DNA from: Chiridota heheva | Taxonomy: Eukaryota > Echinodermata > Holothuroidea > Apodida > Chiridotidae | Assembly: GCA_020152595.1 (NCBI GenBank) | Contig: JAIGNY010001459.1 | Coordinates: 304,001 to 368,000, forward strand | DNA length: 64,000 nucleotides | Reading direction: 5' to 3' | Shown here: positions 48,086 through 59,981 of the stretch, piece after piece | How the letters are laid out: every line of letters starts with the position of its first letter | Numbering within the stretch: position 1 is the first letter of the stretch | Notes under the pieces: model-generated | What the model was told of the DNA's origin: nothing | The model's input: only the letters and a program-made list of their open reading frames with translations | Database searches by the model: none | Translations under genes and position numbers: made by a program

Positions 48086-49667
48086 CAGGGATTGACAAAT
48101 CAACCAAAATTAAACTTGCCAGCCGGGCAGCAGTATCTCAATAATAAACTTGCCCGCCGGGCAGCAGTATCTCAATAATAAACTTGCCAGCCGGGCAGCA
48201 GTATCTCAATAATAAACTTGCCCGCTGGGCAGCAGTATCTCAATAATAAACTTGCCAGCTGGGCAGCAGTATCTCAATAATAAACTTGCCCGCCGGGCAG
48301 CAGTATCTCAATAATAAACTTGCCAGCCGGGCAGCAGTATCTCAATAATAAACTTGCCAGCCGGGCAGCAGTATCTCAATAATAAACTTGCCCGCCGGGC
48401 AGCAGTATCTCAATAATAAACTTGCCCGCCGGGCAGCAGTATCTCAATAATAAACTTGCCCGCCGGGCAGCAGTATCTCAATAATAAACTTGCCAGCCAA
48501 GCAGCAGTATCTCAATAATAAACTTGCCAGCCGGGCAGCAGTACCTCAATAATAAACTTGCCTGCCGGGCAGCAGTATCTCAATAATAAACTTGCCAGCC
48601 GGGCAGCAGTATCTCAATAATAAACTTGCCAGCCGGGCAGCAGTATCTCAATAATACACTTGCCCGCCGGGCAGCAGTATCTCAATAATACACTTGCCCG
48701 CCGGGCAGCAGTATCTCAATGATAAACTTACCTGCCGGGCAGCAGTATCTCAATAATAAACTTGCCCGCCGGGCAGCAGTATCTCAATAATAAACTTGCC
48801 CGCCAAGCAGCAGTATCTCAATAATAAACTTGCCCGCCGGGCAGCAGTATCTCGAAATAAACTTGCCCGCCGGGCAGCAGTATCTCAATAATAAACTTGC
48901 CCGCCGGGCACAGTATCTCAATAATAAACTTGCTCGCCGGGCAGCAGTATCTCAATAATAAACTTGCCAGCCGGGCAGCAGTACCTCAATAATAAACTTG
49001 CCCGCCAAGCAGCAGTATCTCAATAATACACTTGCCCGCCTGGCAGCAGTATCTCAATAATAAACTTGCCCGCCGGGCAGCAGTATCTCAATAATAAACT
49101 TGCCCGCTGGGCAGGCAGCAGTATCTCAATAATAAACTTGCCCGCCGGGCAGCAGTACCTCAATAATAAACTTGCCCGCCGGGCAGCAGTATCTCAATAA
49201 TAAACTCGCCAGCCGGGCAGCAGTATCTCAATAATAAACTTGCCAGCCGGGCAGCAGTATCTCAATAATAAACTTGCCAGCCAGGTAGCAGTATCTCAAT
49301 AATAAACTTGCCAGCCGGGCAGCAGTACCTCAATGATAAACTTGCCCGCCGAGCAGCAATATCTCAATAATAAACTTGCCAGCCGGGCAGCAGTATCTCA
49401 ATAATAAACTTGCCAGCCGGGCAGCAGTACCTCAATAATAAACTTGCCCGCCGAGCAGCAGTACCTCAATAATAAACTTGCCCGCCAGGCAGCAGTGTCT
49501 CAATGTGGTTGTCCTAAAAGTAAATTAAAGTTGCCCAAATATTTTGTGTACATGCAATGTAAATTTTGTTGAAAACCAAATTGTCCATTTGGGCAGGTCA
49601 AGCAAATGTCACGGTTGAAGGGATAAGATTTTTAGTTGTCCCAGGATGTATGATTTGTCAAATGCTG
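48086..49667. mobile_element. hAT-like TIR element carrying a 34-bp satellite array
   Basis: A perfect 8-bp duplication ATGGTTTT flanks it (48078-48085 and 49668-49675). The left end CAGGGATTGACAAATCAA pairs with the right end (reverse complement CAGCATTTGACAAATCAT, 14 of 18). Nearly the whole interior (48107-49505) is a tandem array; only about 160 bp at the right resembles ordinary MITE sequence. No coding capacity. Confidence 0.8.
48107..49505. repeat. 34-bp hairpin satellite, about 41 copies
   Basis: The unit starts CTTGCCCGCCGGGCAGCAGT and continues ATCTCAATAATAAA. TGCCCG-C-CGGGCA is an inverted repeat that could form a hairpin. Variants are few (CCAGCC, TACCTC, CAAGCAG). Units abut directly, with no spacers. 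Confidence 0.97.
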
Positions 49668-50439
49668 ATGGTTTTTACACTAATTTGTTTCATTAATAGC
49701 CCTCTATAAAATGAAAATGAAAATACACAGGAATATCAAAACTAACACGAACATCGCAATTTCAATTCATGGTAGTATATCCAGCTATTTTAAATCGTTC
49801 TTTACTGAAAATATTTAAATACACTCTTGACTTCTATTAAATACAGGATCGATGTACTGTAGACCATGTGATAGCATACATTCTTTTCAATGTTGTAACA
49901 ATACCAGTAGTCAAAGAAATTGTGCAGTTTGGAATTCTTTAACTCTAGAAATTAAATCATTTAAAAGCAGTTTAATTCAGGAAACATCTTAAGACATACT
50001 TAATCTCAATCAATGAAATTTTTATATTGTTATAAATTAAAGGCTTTTTTTTTTTTCCAGCCTAGAGTGGGGTGGAGAGTGGAGGGTTTGGTATCTGATC
50101 TCTTCAGGCTTTATTCGTGCTATGAAATATTATGGGTTTGTCGATTCGGTAGGGTTGGGGTCAATTTTTTCATTTACACAAGAAATGAGATTAGGGAGTG
50201 CTTTACTAGCTAGGTTTTTTTTAAACACTTCCTTTCACAACATCTATTGTATTAAAAATAAAAGACTTAACATTTTAAAAGAGGTACTTTTGTTTTTATT
50301 GGAAACTTGTAAGGCTGTCACGATATGGGTAAATCAGATATCGATTATCATGTACGAAACTATCAGAATATAACATAACATAACAAGATTACGGGCTAAG
50401 AAGGGTTAGTCACCACATAAAAAGCCTAAACTAACACCA

Positions 50440-50835
50440 CCACCACCACAAAAAAAAGAAAAAAAGTCAAAGACGCCCAGAGTTATTAAAGAACATATCA
50501 ATGTTGACCTTGAAATTGTGAACAGAATTAGAGCTAACTACCCACTCAGGCAAACCATTCCACTCATTAACAACTCTTTGCAAAAAGCTAAAACGCCAAA
50601 TATCAATCGATGAGAACTCTTTGGTCACCTTCAAATGCTACCACATGTCATATGAGGATTAGCTGAAACATGCAAGAAATAACAGGAAGTCAAAGCATCA
50701 CTACCAGATAGGAACTTAAAAACCTGAATCATATCGCCACATACTCTTCTCAACTCAAGCGTGGTCAAACCAAGAATTCGCAACTTAAATTCATAAGAGA
50801 GACCTAGATTCATAAGAGAGATTCCTTACTTTGGG
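50440..50835 (-). mobile_element. LINE reverse transcriptase C-terminal relic
   Basis: In minus orientation LRILGLTTLELRRVCGDMIQ, then VFKFLSGSD, then after a frame change FLQRVVNEWNGLPEWVVSSN and NFKVNID. The pattern LxLxTLExRRxRGDxIQxFKxL...RVVNxWNxLPxxVV is typical of the end of non-LTR reverse transcriptases. It is frameshifted and dead. Confidence 0.75.
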
Positions 50836-51884
50836 AATATATCATTATATCATGTCTTATTATTATTATTATTAATTCTGGAAACTGCTTAATTTTAAGC
50901 ATACAAATCTCAATTTGCCAAAAAAGTTTCATGATCTAAGGAAAGATACATGTAGCATAATTTCAATGTTATTTATTTGAAATACTTCTGAAATTCTGAT
51001 TCACTAGTTTTTGCTTTATTATGCAGTTTATAAGTTAAAAATACTTATCATGATATGTTGTTCAAGGCATTTTTGAAATCATGACAAAGACAATGATAAC
51101 AGATATATCAAGACAGACCTAGAAACTTGTAAAATATTCATTGCTTCATTTACTAATTTGTATTCATAAATAGTAAACTGTATTGGCTAATAATAGGTTG
51201 TCTCAAATACATTAACGTTGAGAAGAGGAAATAAATTCAACTTTCTGAACATAATTAACAATGGAATGAAGACATAAAAAAAAAGAATGAAGTCATTATT
51301 TATAAATGAAAAACCCAGATTCTCTATACACTATACAGTGAATTACTGCCACTCTAGTATTTAATGTTTTTGTCCAAACATTTTGGGTTGGTTTAATGTT
51401 TTTGTCCCAACATCTTGGGTTGGTAGGTCAGGCTCCCAGTTTTTCTTTTTCAGAGGGGTGTGCTCCACCCTGCCCCTTTTCACAGAGCACTCAACATTTT
51501 GTTCACAAAAACATACTTTTGAGATTTTGCCTTTATTGATTACAGTTCTCCAATATAAAAAGATGCAGAGACACTCCCTTATTTCCATTTTAAGTGCCCT
51601 CGATAATGGCTTATTCATGCTTATGGTCAGTGACACCCTATCCCTTTCTGAATCAATATACGGGTTTGTAGGTAGCCTTTTTTAATGAAGAATAGAAGGG
51701 GAAAAAAAACATATTTATGAGAAAAAAATGTATTCTATTTTCCCGTTTAAAAACCTAAACCTACTTATACAGTAGATTTGATGTAAGTAACTGGAAACTA
51801 TTAACATCAATTGTATTTTGGGCAAGCAATTATTATTGTACCTCAAAATGATACTGAATCTGAACAGGTTAAGTCGGCAAAAAT

Positions 51885-52210
51885 CCTTCTAGAGTGCAAG
51901 AACGTTAACTAAGCGTAGCAAAAGTATGAGAATAAAAAAATCAGTTAACAAGCAGATTTGAAACAGTTTAGACTTGGTGCATGTACAATGTCTGTTGGTG
52001 AAGAATTCTAGTCTTTTAGTCTTTGAGGATGCCAACCAAGCCAGTAGATTTCCATCAATGTTTGGATAACAGGCGTTGGTGTGGGACTTTGTCAAAGGCT
52101 TTTGAGAAGTCGTGTATAGCCATGGAGATGGTACTGTTTTGGTCAATTTGTTTAGGAATATCATTTATTGTTGACCTGCTTGAAAGCAATGTTGGAGATC
52201 AGTTAAGATA
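51885..52210 (-). mobile_element. LINE reverse transcriptase core relic (FSKAFD motif)
   Basis: In minus orientation a short stretch reads ISMAIHDFSKAFDKVPHQRL, the conserved reverse transcriptase palm motif (D-F-x-K-A-F-D-x-V-x-H-x-x-L). It then decays, with stops, around LGILKDWKTRIL-like residues. No catalytic YADD box was found. It lies 1.1 kb behind the relic at 50440-50835 in the same orientation and may be part of the same broken element. Confidence 0.7.
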
Positions 52211-53580
52211 TTATGCTCATCAAGGAATTTCATCCCATGTGAGTGGATTTTATATGCCCAAAGATACTGTGGTTATTACCTTTACTTCTCCTACTCTTGT
52301 GAAAATCATTTTTTATTATTATTAAGGCTATACACCACAATCACCATATTAAAGAACCATTTATTAGTGCTGGGCTGCATCAGAAAAACTTCAAATTTCA
52401 CTAATTTTTGGGCCTAGGTTCAACACTAAAATGGCTTTTAAAGTACCTTTAAAATACAACTTTTTTCTTTCTTAGCTCATACAGTGGAAATTTGCATTCG
52501 AAGTAACTTTGAAAGCCATGCTAGTTAGCAACCTATATCAAATTAAATAATAAATACAATTACTACACTATTTTTGTGACACATTTGAGCCAAAAATTTC
52601 AGATTTGATGATAATAAAAACGACAGAAATGTAATTTGTAAGGCCTTTTGTGAGTCTTCAAAGTGTCTCAAATTTGACCTTCTTACGAATTTTTGATTAC
52701 AAAGAGGAACGTGTTTGAACCTTTTTTTAGCTGGGAATAGATTTGAGAAGAATATTCTTCACACTATTTAATTGTTTCATGACTTAGGGTTGCGAGGTTT
52801 TCAAGAAAAAATAAACTAGACATCAATGATGTTATAGCTCAACCCATTACAATGCAAGAAGAATTGATTGCTTTCAGTGATTTTATTTTTGTCATATGTA
52901 CTTTTATGATGTTTTTAAAGTTTGATTTGAGGTGCATTCCATTTGTGGGCAATTATTCATCATGTTAAAAATCCAAGAGTTTCAACTTTCCCGTATGAGT
53001 TGTATTCAGTTTTGTTTGTTTGGGTGTAATGGCACCTTTTAACAGTCAGGTCATATGTGCCAAATGAGGTTAGTTGTGAATGACTGCCAGATTGGTTCTC
53101 AGTAATGACTTAGTTTTGCAGTGGGTGCAATGAGGTTCATGTTATAGCGATGTCTGAAAAATTATGCTTCTAACAAAAGCTATGTGACATTCAATGCATG
53201 GTGCCATCATGTCTCACTTGATTAATGACGTTGGCGAGGTCATAGGTAAATTCCACCACAACATATAGTTAGAAAATACATTTTGCAAACATAACAAAAA
53301 GTTTAACATTTACACATTAATCTTCATAAATGTTAGATTAATTTAATTTGGCGGTACTGAAAAAGATTATTAACCAAGCATGTTTCAAAACGGCCAAATA
53401 TGTTATAATTAGCCAGTAATCGCCAAACTAGCAGCTAAGGTTGTGACAGTTAGCATTTTTTCATAAATGTACAGCTGTCACCATTACGTCCATAACCGTT
53501 TAACCGTAAGGCCAGTTGTCATAAGTGGACGCCTTTAACGCAGGTATAAAGCGAAATCTTCGCCAGGTTCTTAACAATTA

Positions 53581-53833
53581 TCTACCTACTGTGGTGTAGC
53601 GGTTATCATACATGTCTACAGACCACGAGGTCCTGGGTTCAAGCCTGGGTTGGGTAGACACGCCAGTGCACCACAACTGGTTATCAAAGGCCGTGGACAT
53701 TGACTTGGTTGTTGATGTTATGTCTGTCCGCACGTCGTACCTGTGTTCTCGTCCGGATCGTATTAGGCGTTTCATGATAGCATTGTTACTATCATAAGCG
53801 ATTACGCAGGTGACAACCCGTCATTGTAATTGT
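53581..53833 (+). mobile_element. tRNA-derived SINE, copy 1
   Basis: The first 75 nt resemble a tRNA. A TCTACCT/GGGTAGA acceptor-like stem closes it, TGGTGTAGCGG fits the pol III A box and GGTTCAAGCCT the B box. The tRNA-unrelated body (tggttatcaaaggccgtggacattgactt...) is about 90% identical to the copy at 56906. The anticodon stem is mispaired, so this is a SINE head and not a functional tRNA gene. Confidence 0.8.
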
Positions 53834-54303
53834 CGCCTACTCGTCGTCGTCAGTTCTTATTAATAGACCTTCCATAGCAACCCATGCTAATCCACCACTT
53901 GAAAGACGCTACCGTTATATTCACTATGTAATGTGCAAACATGCACTTCCTGCTTCTCGTATGAGTGTGTGAAAGTCAAGTTGACATGTACGATCGTTAC
54001 TTAAATTTTGATATCTGGTGTTTTTATTCTTACATAATTAGTTCTTAAATAAATAAATTATTATCCCGATAAAAAAATCATATATTTCATGTACTTTCTT
54101 TGTCAAATACTGTTAAAAATCTTGTTTAATGAGGAACGAAACATAACATAGAAATCATGCTGCCAAATTTGTTTGTGACTTCAAAGAAACATACATATGA
54201 AATATAATGGAATTTCGTTTTAAAGTTATGCCCCTAATTGTGTTTCATTTGACATTTTACCATAATTGATGAAGAAATTACTGTTTTCCCCTTGAACTTA
54301 ACA

Positions 54304-54642
54304 AAGGGTGGAGGGGGAGGGGAAGGGGAAGGTGGAGGGGAGGGTGGAGGGGGGAGGTGGAGGAGGGTGGAGGGGAGGGTGGAGGGGAGGGGTGGAGGGG
54401 GAAGGTGGAGGGGAGGGTGGAGGAGGAGGGGAGGGGAGGGTGGAGGGGAGGTGGAGGGGGTGGATCGGGAGGGAGGGTGGATCGGGAGGGTGGAGCGGGA
54501 GGGTGGAGCGGGAGGGTGGAGCGGGAGGGTGGAGGGGAGGGTGGAGGGGAGGGTGGAGGGGAGGTGGAGGGGAGGGTGAGGGTGGATCGGGAGGGTGGAT
54601 CGGGAGGGTGGAGTGGGAGGGTGGAGGGTAAGGGTAGGGGAG
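54304..54642. repeat. Purine-rich GGAGGGTGGAGG minisatellite
   Basis: Irregular GGTGGAGGGGAGGG and GGTGGATCGGGAGG units, entirely purine-rich with frequent GGG runs (G-quadruplex or triplex potential). A related but shorter GGGGTGGGGAGG run lies at 55996-56048. ORFs on both strands are artefacts. Confidence 0.92.
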
Positions 54643-56905
54643 GGGAGAAACAGCGTTGGGCAGAGGCGGTTGTGGCTACAGGAAATGGGATGGTAAATTT
54701 CAGTCCAACGATATCTTTTTTTATTGGTATTTCTTGTCCCCAGTAGGCAAATAGACTAAAATATTGGATGGGATCAATAGCTAAATACAAGTGTAACTGC
54801 CACGGTCATGTGGAGAAACAATTTTGTTTATACAACAGGAGACAAAGAAAATTGTTAAATAGGGTAGAGAGGGGAATACCCCCATTGTGGGAGTATTCCC
54901 CTCATAATGGAGGGGAACACAGAGGTAGGCCTATAAATGTTGTATTCATATATCGTTTTGTCAGTTTGTAGTAGTTGCTGCTGTAGGATATTGTGTAACT
55001 TCTTTCTGGGACATACAACATAAACTTCAAAATTATCATGCTACGTGGAGTTCTTACTCACATATGGGGACAGGCTTAACGCACCACACCCTAACACACA
55101 TCTGAGGCTAACATGTTTTTAAAACACATTTTTATTTCAATATTGGGTATATAGTGGTGCGTGGCCAGGGGCAGGGAAGACTTTCCAATAATTACGCCCT
55201 TAGTGTTTGATAATGGTAATCCCAGGGTCATACAAGCAAGAATATGTCTCCTTTGATTTAGGTAAACAATTTGAATAGAAGAAAAATCTTTTTGATTCCT
55301 ATGCCAGACATGACAGTATCTGAAATGCGAGGAACAAGAATTAAAAATTTTAAAATCGCGCAGAACGAAAAAAAGAAGGTTATTAAAATAAACATAAAGC
55401 AAATGAAAAATAAGAAACTACTGTTGCATGCTTAACAGTAAAGAAATAAAATAGATAATACAAGGATAAAATATACTTATCTCACTAAAAAGAAAGAAAC
55501 CAGAGAAAATACATAATACTTCTTTAAAAAAATAATAACGCACCTGATTTCATGGCCCTCGGTATTCGCGAACTTAGGGCCGGGTATATGCAGCATACTA
55601 CCTCATTTATTTAAGAATAGTGACAATTGAAAAATATGCTTCTAACAAAAAGTTGTAAGCCGTTTTGTATTAATTTTAATGTAGGAGTTAATGGAGGTTT
55701 CCACTATGTAACGGTCGATTACCGACGTTATCGGAGAGCAAAGGTCACTTTGAGTGCAGCATGTTCTGCAACAATACATTTTAAAACAAAATTACGAACA
55801 TTAGCAACCATCTACATGTATTAAAAAAATATGTTAGGCTATGACGTTAACATATTTGATTTTTTCTGCATAGGACTTCCAAATTGTTTAATTTTAGTTT
55901 CGCTACGGAAAAGCGTACTGCCGTGATTCCCGGGATACATATTCCCCTACTTTTTAAGTATAGGCCTATGGAATTAAAAAAATAGTACACAATTGGGGGT
56001 GGGGAGGGGGGTGGGGAGGGGGTGGGGAGGGTGGGGAGGGGGTGGGGATTTTTGAGTTTCAATTCGTATCTTGTGACCCCAAGTTTGGATAAGAAGCCAA
56101 GCAAGCTCCTTCACGTTGAAGATGTGAATTTACGGCCCTGAAGTGTCAACGATTCATTGTATGAAAATGCTTTTCTGCATCTCATCCACCCCATGCCATC
56201 TCAGAATTCAATTGTCTTATCAGGGGTGGCGGAGCGTTCAAAATATTGGGGGGATTTAATGAGATAAGGTGACATGTGATACGTTCACCTAAAATTATTA
56301 GGCTGAAGCCCGCACATCCCCTTCCCAGCTCCGCCGCCTCTGTCGATTTCAAGTCATCATTGATGATAGGACCTAAATAAAACCTTGATATGAACGCATA
56401 ATGTAAGTTTCGTAACTAGCATGGCTACTTTAATATGAAATTAAAATTGGTTCTTCCCCGTTTTTCTGTTTGTTCAAACTTAAGGAAACACTTGAAATAT
56501 AATACTTAACATTCATCCTATCCATGTAATAATAATCATCAGGATTACGTAATTCCCCTTTTGATGTCGCTACTGCTGCGAGAAAAATCTGGGTCACTGC
56601 CAAAATGCGTTTAGAGCAGTGATGCGGTCTAATTTGCTGCACAGTATAATTTAGTGCACTTGGAATAGCTTTTGAATGATTTAGCCAATGTATTTTCACC
56701 CAAATCAGCACTAATGGGGCTTTTATATAGCAATAAATATTCAAGTGTTTGAAGTTTTTTCCCCCAAAACCGAGAATGATTGTTTGTTGTCCGTAAGTAC
56801 TCATGTTAAGAGACGCTATAGCGACCACGTGTGACTTCCGCAACTGGGGATAACAGATCACACGGCGTGAGAATATTACCGAGTTTTGAGCATGAGCGGG
56901 CTATA

Positions 56906-57180
56906 TCTACCTGCTGTGGTGTAGCGGTTATTATACCTGTCTACAGACCACGAGGCCCCGAGTTCAATCCTGGGGTGGGTAGACACGCCAGTGCACCACA
57001 ACTGGTTATCAAAGGCCGTGGACATTGACTTGGTTGTCAATGTTATGTCTGTCCGTACGTCGTACCTGTGTTCTCGTCCAGGTCGTATTAAGCGTTTCGT
57101 GATAGCATTTGTACTATCATAACCGAATACGCAGGCGACGACCCGTCATTGTAATTGTGTGTTCAACTCTCTCTCTCTCT
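56906..57180 (+). mobile_element. tRNA-derived SINE, copy 2, with (CT)n tail
   Basis: Same structure and orientation as 53581-53833, including the A box TGGTGTAGCGG and the B box region GAGTTCAATCC. It ends in a CT repeat (57167-57180). The short ORFs across it are incidental. Confidence 0.8.
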
Positions 57181-57189
57181 TACCGCATT

Positions 57190-58400
57190 AATTTATGACA
57201 ACACGTGCTGATTTTGTGATTCGTAATCCAAGCAACAACTCCCTGGTAATCCGGTCGTAAAAACAATAACAATACCCAGGCAAACATTTAATCCGTCCGT
57301 AAATACAATTATTAGTTTTGAAATATTTGTTACTCTTTGAAGTAAATAATAAAAGACACGAATTAATCTGTAATTTTATCACAAAAAATAAAAATCAACA
57401 AATTTAAGGTCTTTCCCATGCAGCCTAAAACTATGATCCCTATGGTTCCATTTGCCTCATACTGTACATATGGTACATGGCAAGCTTCGACTTCAAATCA
57501 TTTAGGGAGGGGGGGTTTTAGGGTGACAGAAAATTTAAATCTTACTGGCAACAATATGGCAATTTCTATATGAGCCTCCATATTTCCTGAATTTCAGATA
57601 AATACAAAAATCAAGTTTCCCAACCTAAGATATGTCAACCAATATAACCCCTCACAAATAAAACAGGATCAAAGGATTTAAATAAATTTGAGTGGCAACA
57701 GAAAATATTGAGAAAGGGCAAAATGTCATCACTAAATTAAACTTCAGTAATATCCAGATTGCTTAGTTTGTTTTCGGTGCTAATTTTCGATTGATAAAAG
57801 TTATTTTCATAATTTGGGTACACAGTTGTTAATTCTAGGTGCATACTTTTAAATCTAGGTGCATATGTTTCAATACATTTTAGTTTTGTTCATTAAAAGT
57901 TTAGGAAAGTCAAGTTCTTCATAGCTTAAAGTTTAAACACAGGAAAACTTCTTTGCAACTTCAACCTTTTCTTAAATATTTGTGTATTACTTCCACTATC
58001 AAATAGATGATTATTGGTGCACTTTTTCTAGACATTGAGGCACATTTTCTAGATCTTGGCACACATTTTAGTTTATTTCCCAATTTTTGATTTTCTGCAA
58101 AATAATTTGTTTTCCTTGAAACTGTTATAAAGTTACATGATATGGCTAGTAGGCCTATTAGAAAATGGAAGACTAATGAAAATTGGAATCCAGAACTTGC
58201 AGAAGGATAATTGAATATCACATAGGGCTTTACATAAAATGGACATCAGATGCTTCATTTGTTTAATTAGGTGTTGCCTATTTAAAGTTAAAAGTTAGAC
58301 CTAATCACTTTATTTATTTTTACTTTTAAAAACTTGTAAAGAAAAGTCTGTATAAATTCCTAAATACTTACAAATGATTGGTCCAAAGTAAAATACCTTT
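57190..58400. other. No gene recognised
   Basis: AT-rich; nothing beyond short chance ORFs was seen on either strand. Confidence 0.4.
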
Positions 58401-58493
58401 CCGCGCTAAATATCCAAATCCTTGATTGTGATTGGAGACAGTAAATCATTCAAATCGCGTAATGAATATGCAGCACTGAAGGAAATAAATATC

Positions 58494-58505
58494 AGTCGCC
58501 ATCTT
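58494..58505 (-). promoter_or_regulatory. YY1-like AAGATGGCG element in a possible promoter region
   Basis: On the minus strand the sequence reads AAGATGGCGACT, which matches the YY1-type motif often found at animal transcription or translation starts. The interval 58.4-59.35 kb is AT-rich but has several CpGs. The ORF from this ATG is only 18 codons and has no good donor, so a start codon role is not supported. Its position between minus-strand genes and the plus-strand exon at 61061 would suit a 5' region. Confidence 0.2.
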
Positions 58506-59506
58506 TAATTTCAACCTAGAAAATATATTTCGCCTTTTTCAATCGTTTACCTCACAAGAATGATCTAAAGGCATCACATATGAATAAAGACACATTATCC
58601 ACATCAAATCTAAAGGTAAAAAAGCAACATTAATTCAGACGGTAACGGAAATTCGTATCGCGTATTGACGCACACAACACATGCCAAAACGACATTGCGT
58701 GTCGACCTAATCATGATTATCACAATAAACCATCGAAGACGGCTTTAATCACTTACTTTTTAATATCGATTTATCCAATTTCCAAGCCTGGCAAGAATGA
58801 AGAGATTTCTTATTGAGTTCCGATATATATATATACAACGTTCTCGGACAAGTTTTAGTCTTACGAATGTCTTCAATAACCGGAAAAGAGGTTAAGTTTC
58901 ACAGCTTATCATACAGTTTTCTGAACCCAGCCACCACGTTGTACACTTTATGTGTACATCAATTTTTTTAACCTCTCATAACTTGCTTAAATTCTGCCCT
59001 AATAATCTTCCACACCACTCTTCGTCATATCAGTAATCTTCTATGTACTATTTCAAGCAACAAGGTTTGAATATTTCTTAAATATATGCTTTAGTTTCGG
59101 GGAAATTTTGAAGAATTTTGAGGACGCCGAATGCACGTCTTTTTCAAATCTAAAGCTGCCTTAAAGATATCGCCCATTCAGAGATTATACCAAAAGTACA
59201 TAGAAAAGTGCAACATAATTAAAGCGCACAAGTCAACGATAAGCGTAATCCACAATACATTTTCTTGGGAACTGCGACATGCTGAAACCTGAATAAATGA
59301 CAGGCTAGACGGCGACTCGAGAGTGTCTAATCCAGGCCCACTTGAAGGATATTTCCCAAAATGAAAGATTTTCCGATCAGAAACAGCTTGAAATGTTAAA
59401 TAACTCGATTTTGTGAATTATAGACCTTAACTGTTTTCCGATTCGTAATTGACCAATTTTTTCAGACTTTCTGTGTGCAAAAGCGCCAAAAATAAGCCCA
59501 TAAGTT

Positions 59507-59981
59507 CCGGTGTAAAAGTAAATTCCACCCCCCCCCCCTTCCGTAAATTTGGGCCCCCCTCGGACCTTATTTTCTCAGAAATGTCAAGTAAATTTGGTCC
59601 CCTCCGGACTGATTTTACTAGGTAATTTACTGATGTGTCTACAGTTCCTTCAATTAATTTTGTGTACTGAAGTGATGAGCTAAAAGGTGAATAGCTAGTA
59701 CACTAAATAAAAACAAAAGGCCAGCTTTACGCAAACGGCAGTGAGCTTTAGTGTGAAAGGAAAAGAATGGCTTTTTCTTGCAAAAGGGGACAAGTTGTTG
59801 TCTCCAAATTTCATAGGAATGAAGGGCCTGGGCCCAAATTTCCTAGCAGACCGTTTTTACTATGAGGGGGGAATAAATTTACTGGAGGTCTATGGCTTAT
59901 TTGTCTGGGGGCCCAAATTTCCTAGGAAATAAAAACCGGGGGGCCCAAATTTGCTGTGGGAAAAATTTACTTTTACACCGG
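59507..59981. mobile_element. TIR element with perfect 18-bp ends
   Basis: CCGGTGTAAAAGTAAATT at 59507-59524 is repeated exactly as an inverted copy at 59964-59981. Inside are inverted TAAATTTGGGCCCC-like blocks. Flanks show no clear duplication. 475 bp; an apparent 63-codon ORF inside is chance. Confidence 0.65.

Noticed and set aside
48107..49505. CRISPR-like array of 34-bp palindromic repeats
   Set aside because: Units are contiguous with no variable spacers, and the context is an animal genome; it is a satellite.
49900..50010. Possible LINE C-terminus (NCAVWNSLTLEIKSFKSSL)
   Set aside because: One short resemblance to the WNSLP motif with no extended match.
53581..53656. Functional tRNA gene
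   Set aside because: The anticodon stem is mispaired and the sequence continues into a SINE body shared with 56906-57180.
54278..54790. 170-codon Pro/Ser-rich minus-strand ORF
   Set aside because: Artefact of the purine-rich minisatellite; no splice or domain support.
56430..56861. 143-codon minus-strand ORF with NPDDYYYMDRMNVKYY
   Set aside because: No family recognised, AT-rich codon use, and no phase-compatible exon partner found.
58440..58500. Start codon ATGGCGACTGATATT on the minus strand as a first exon
   Set aside because: Only 18 codons to a stop and no convincing donor; kept only as a possible promoter motif.
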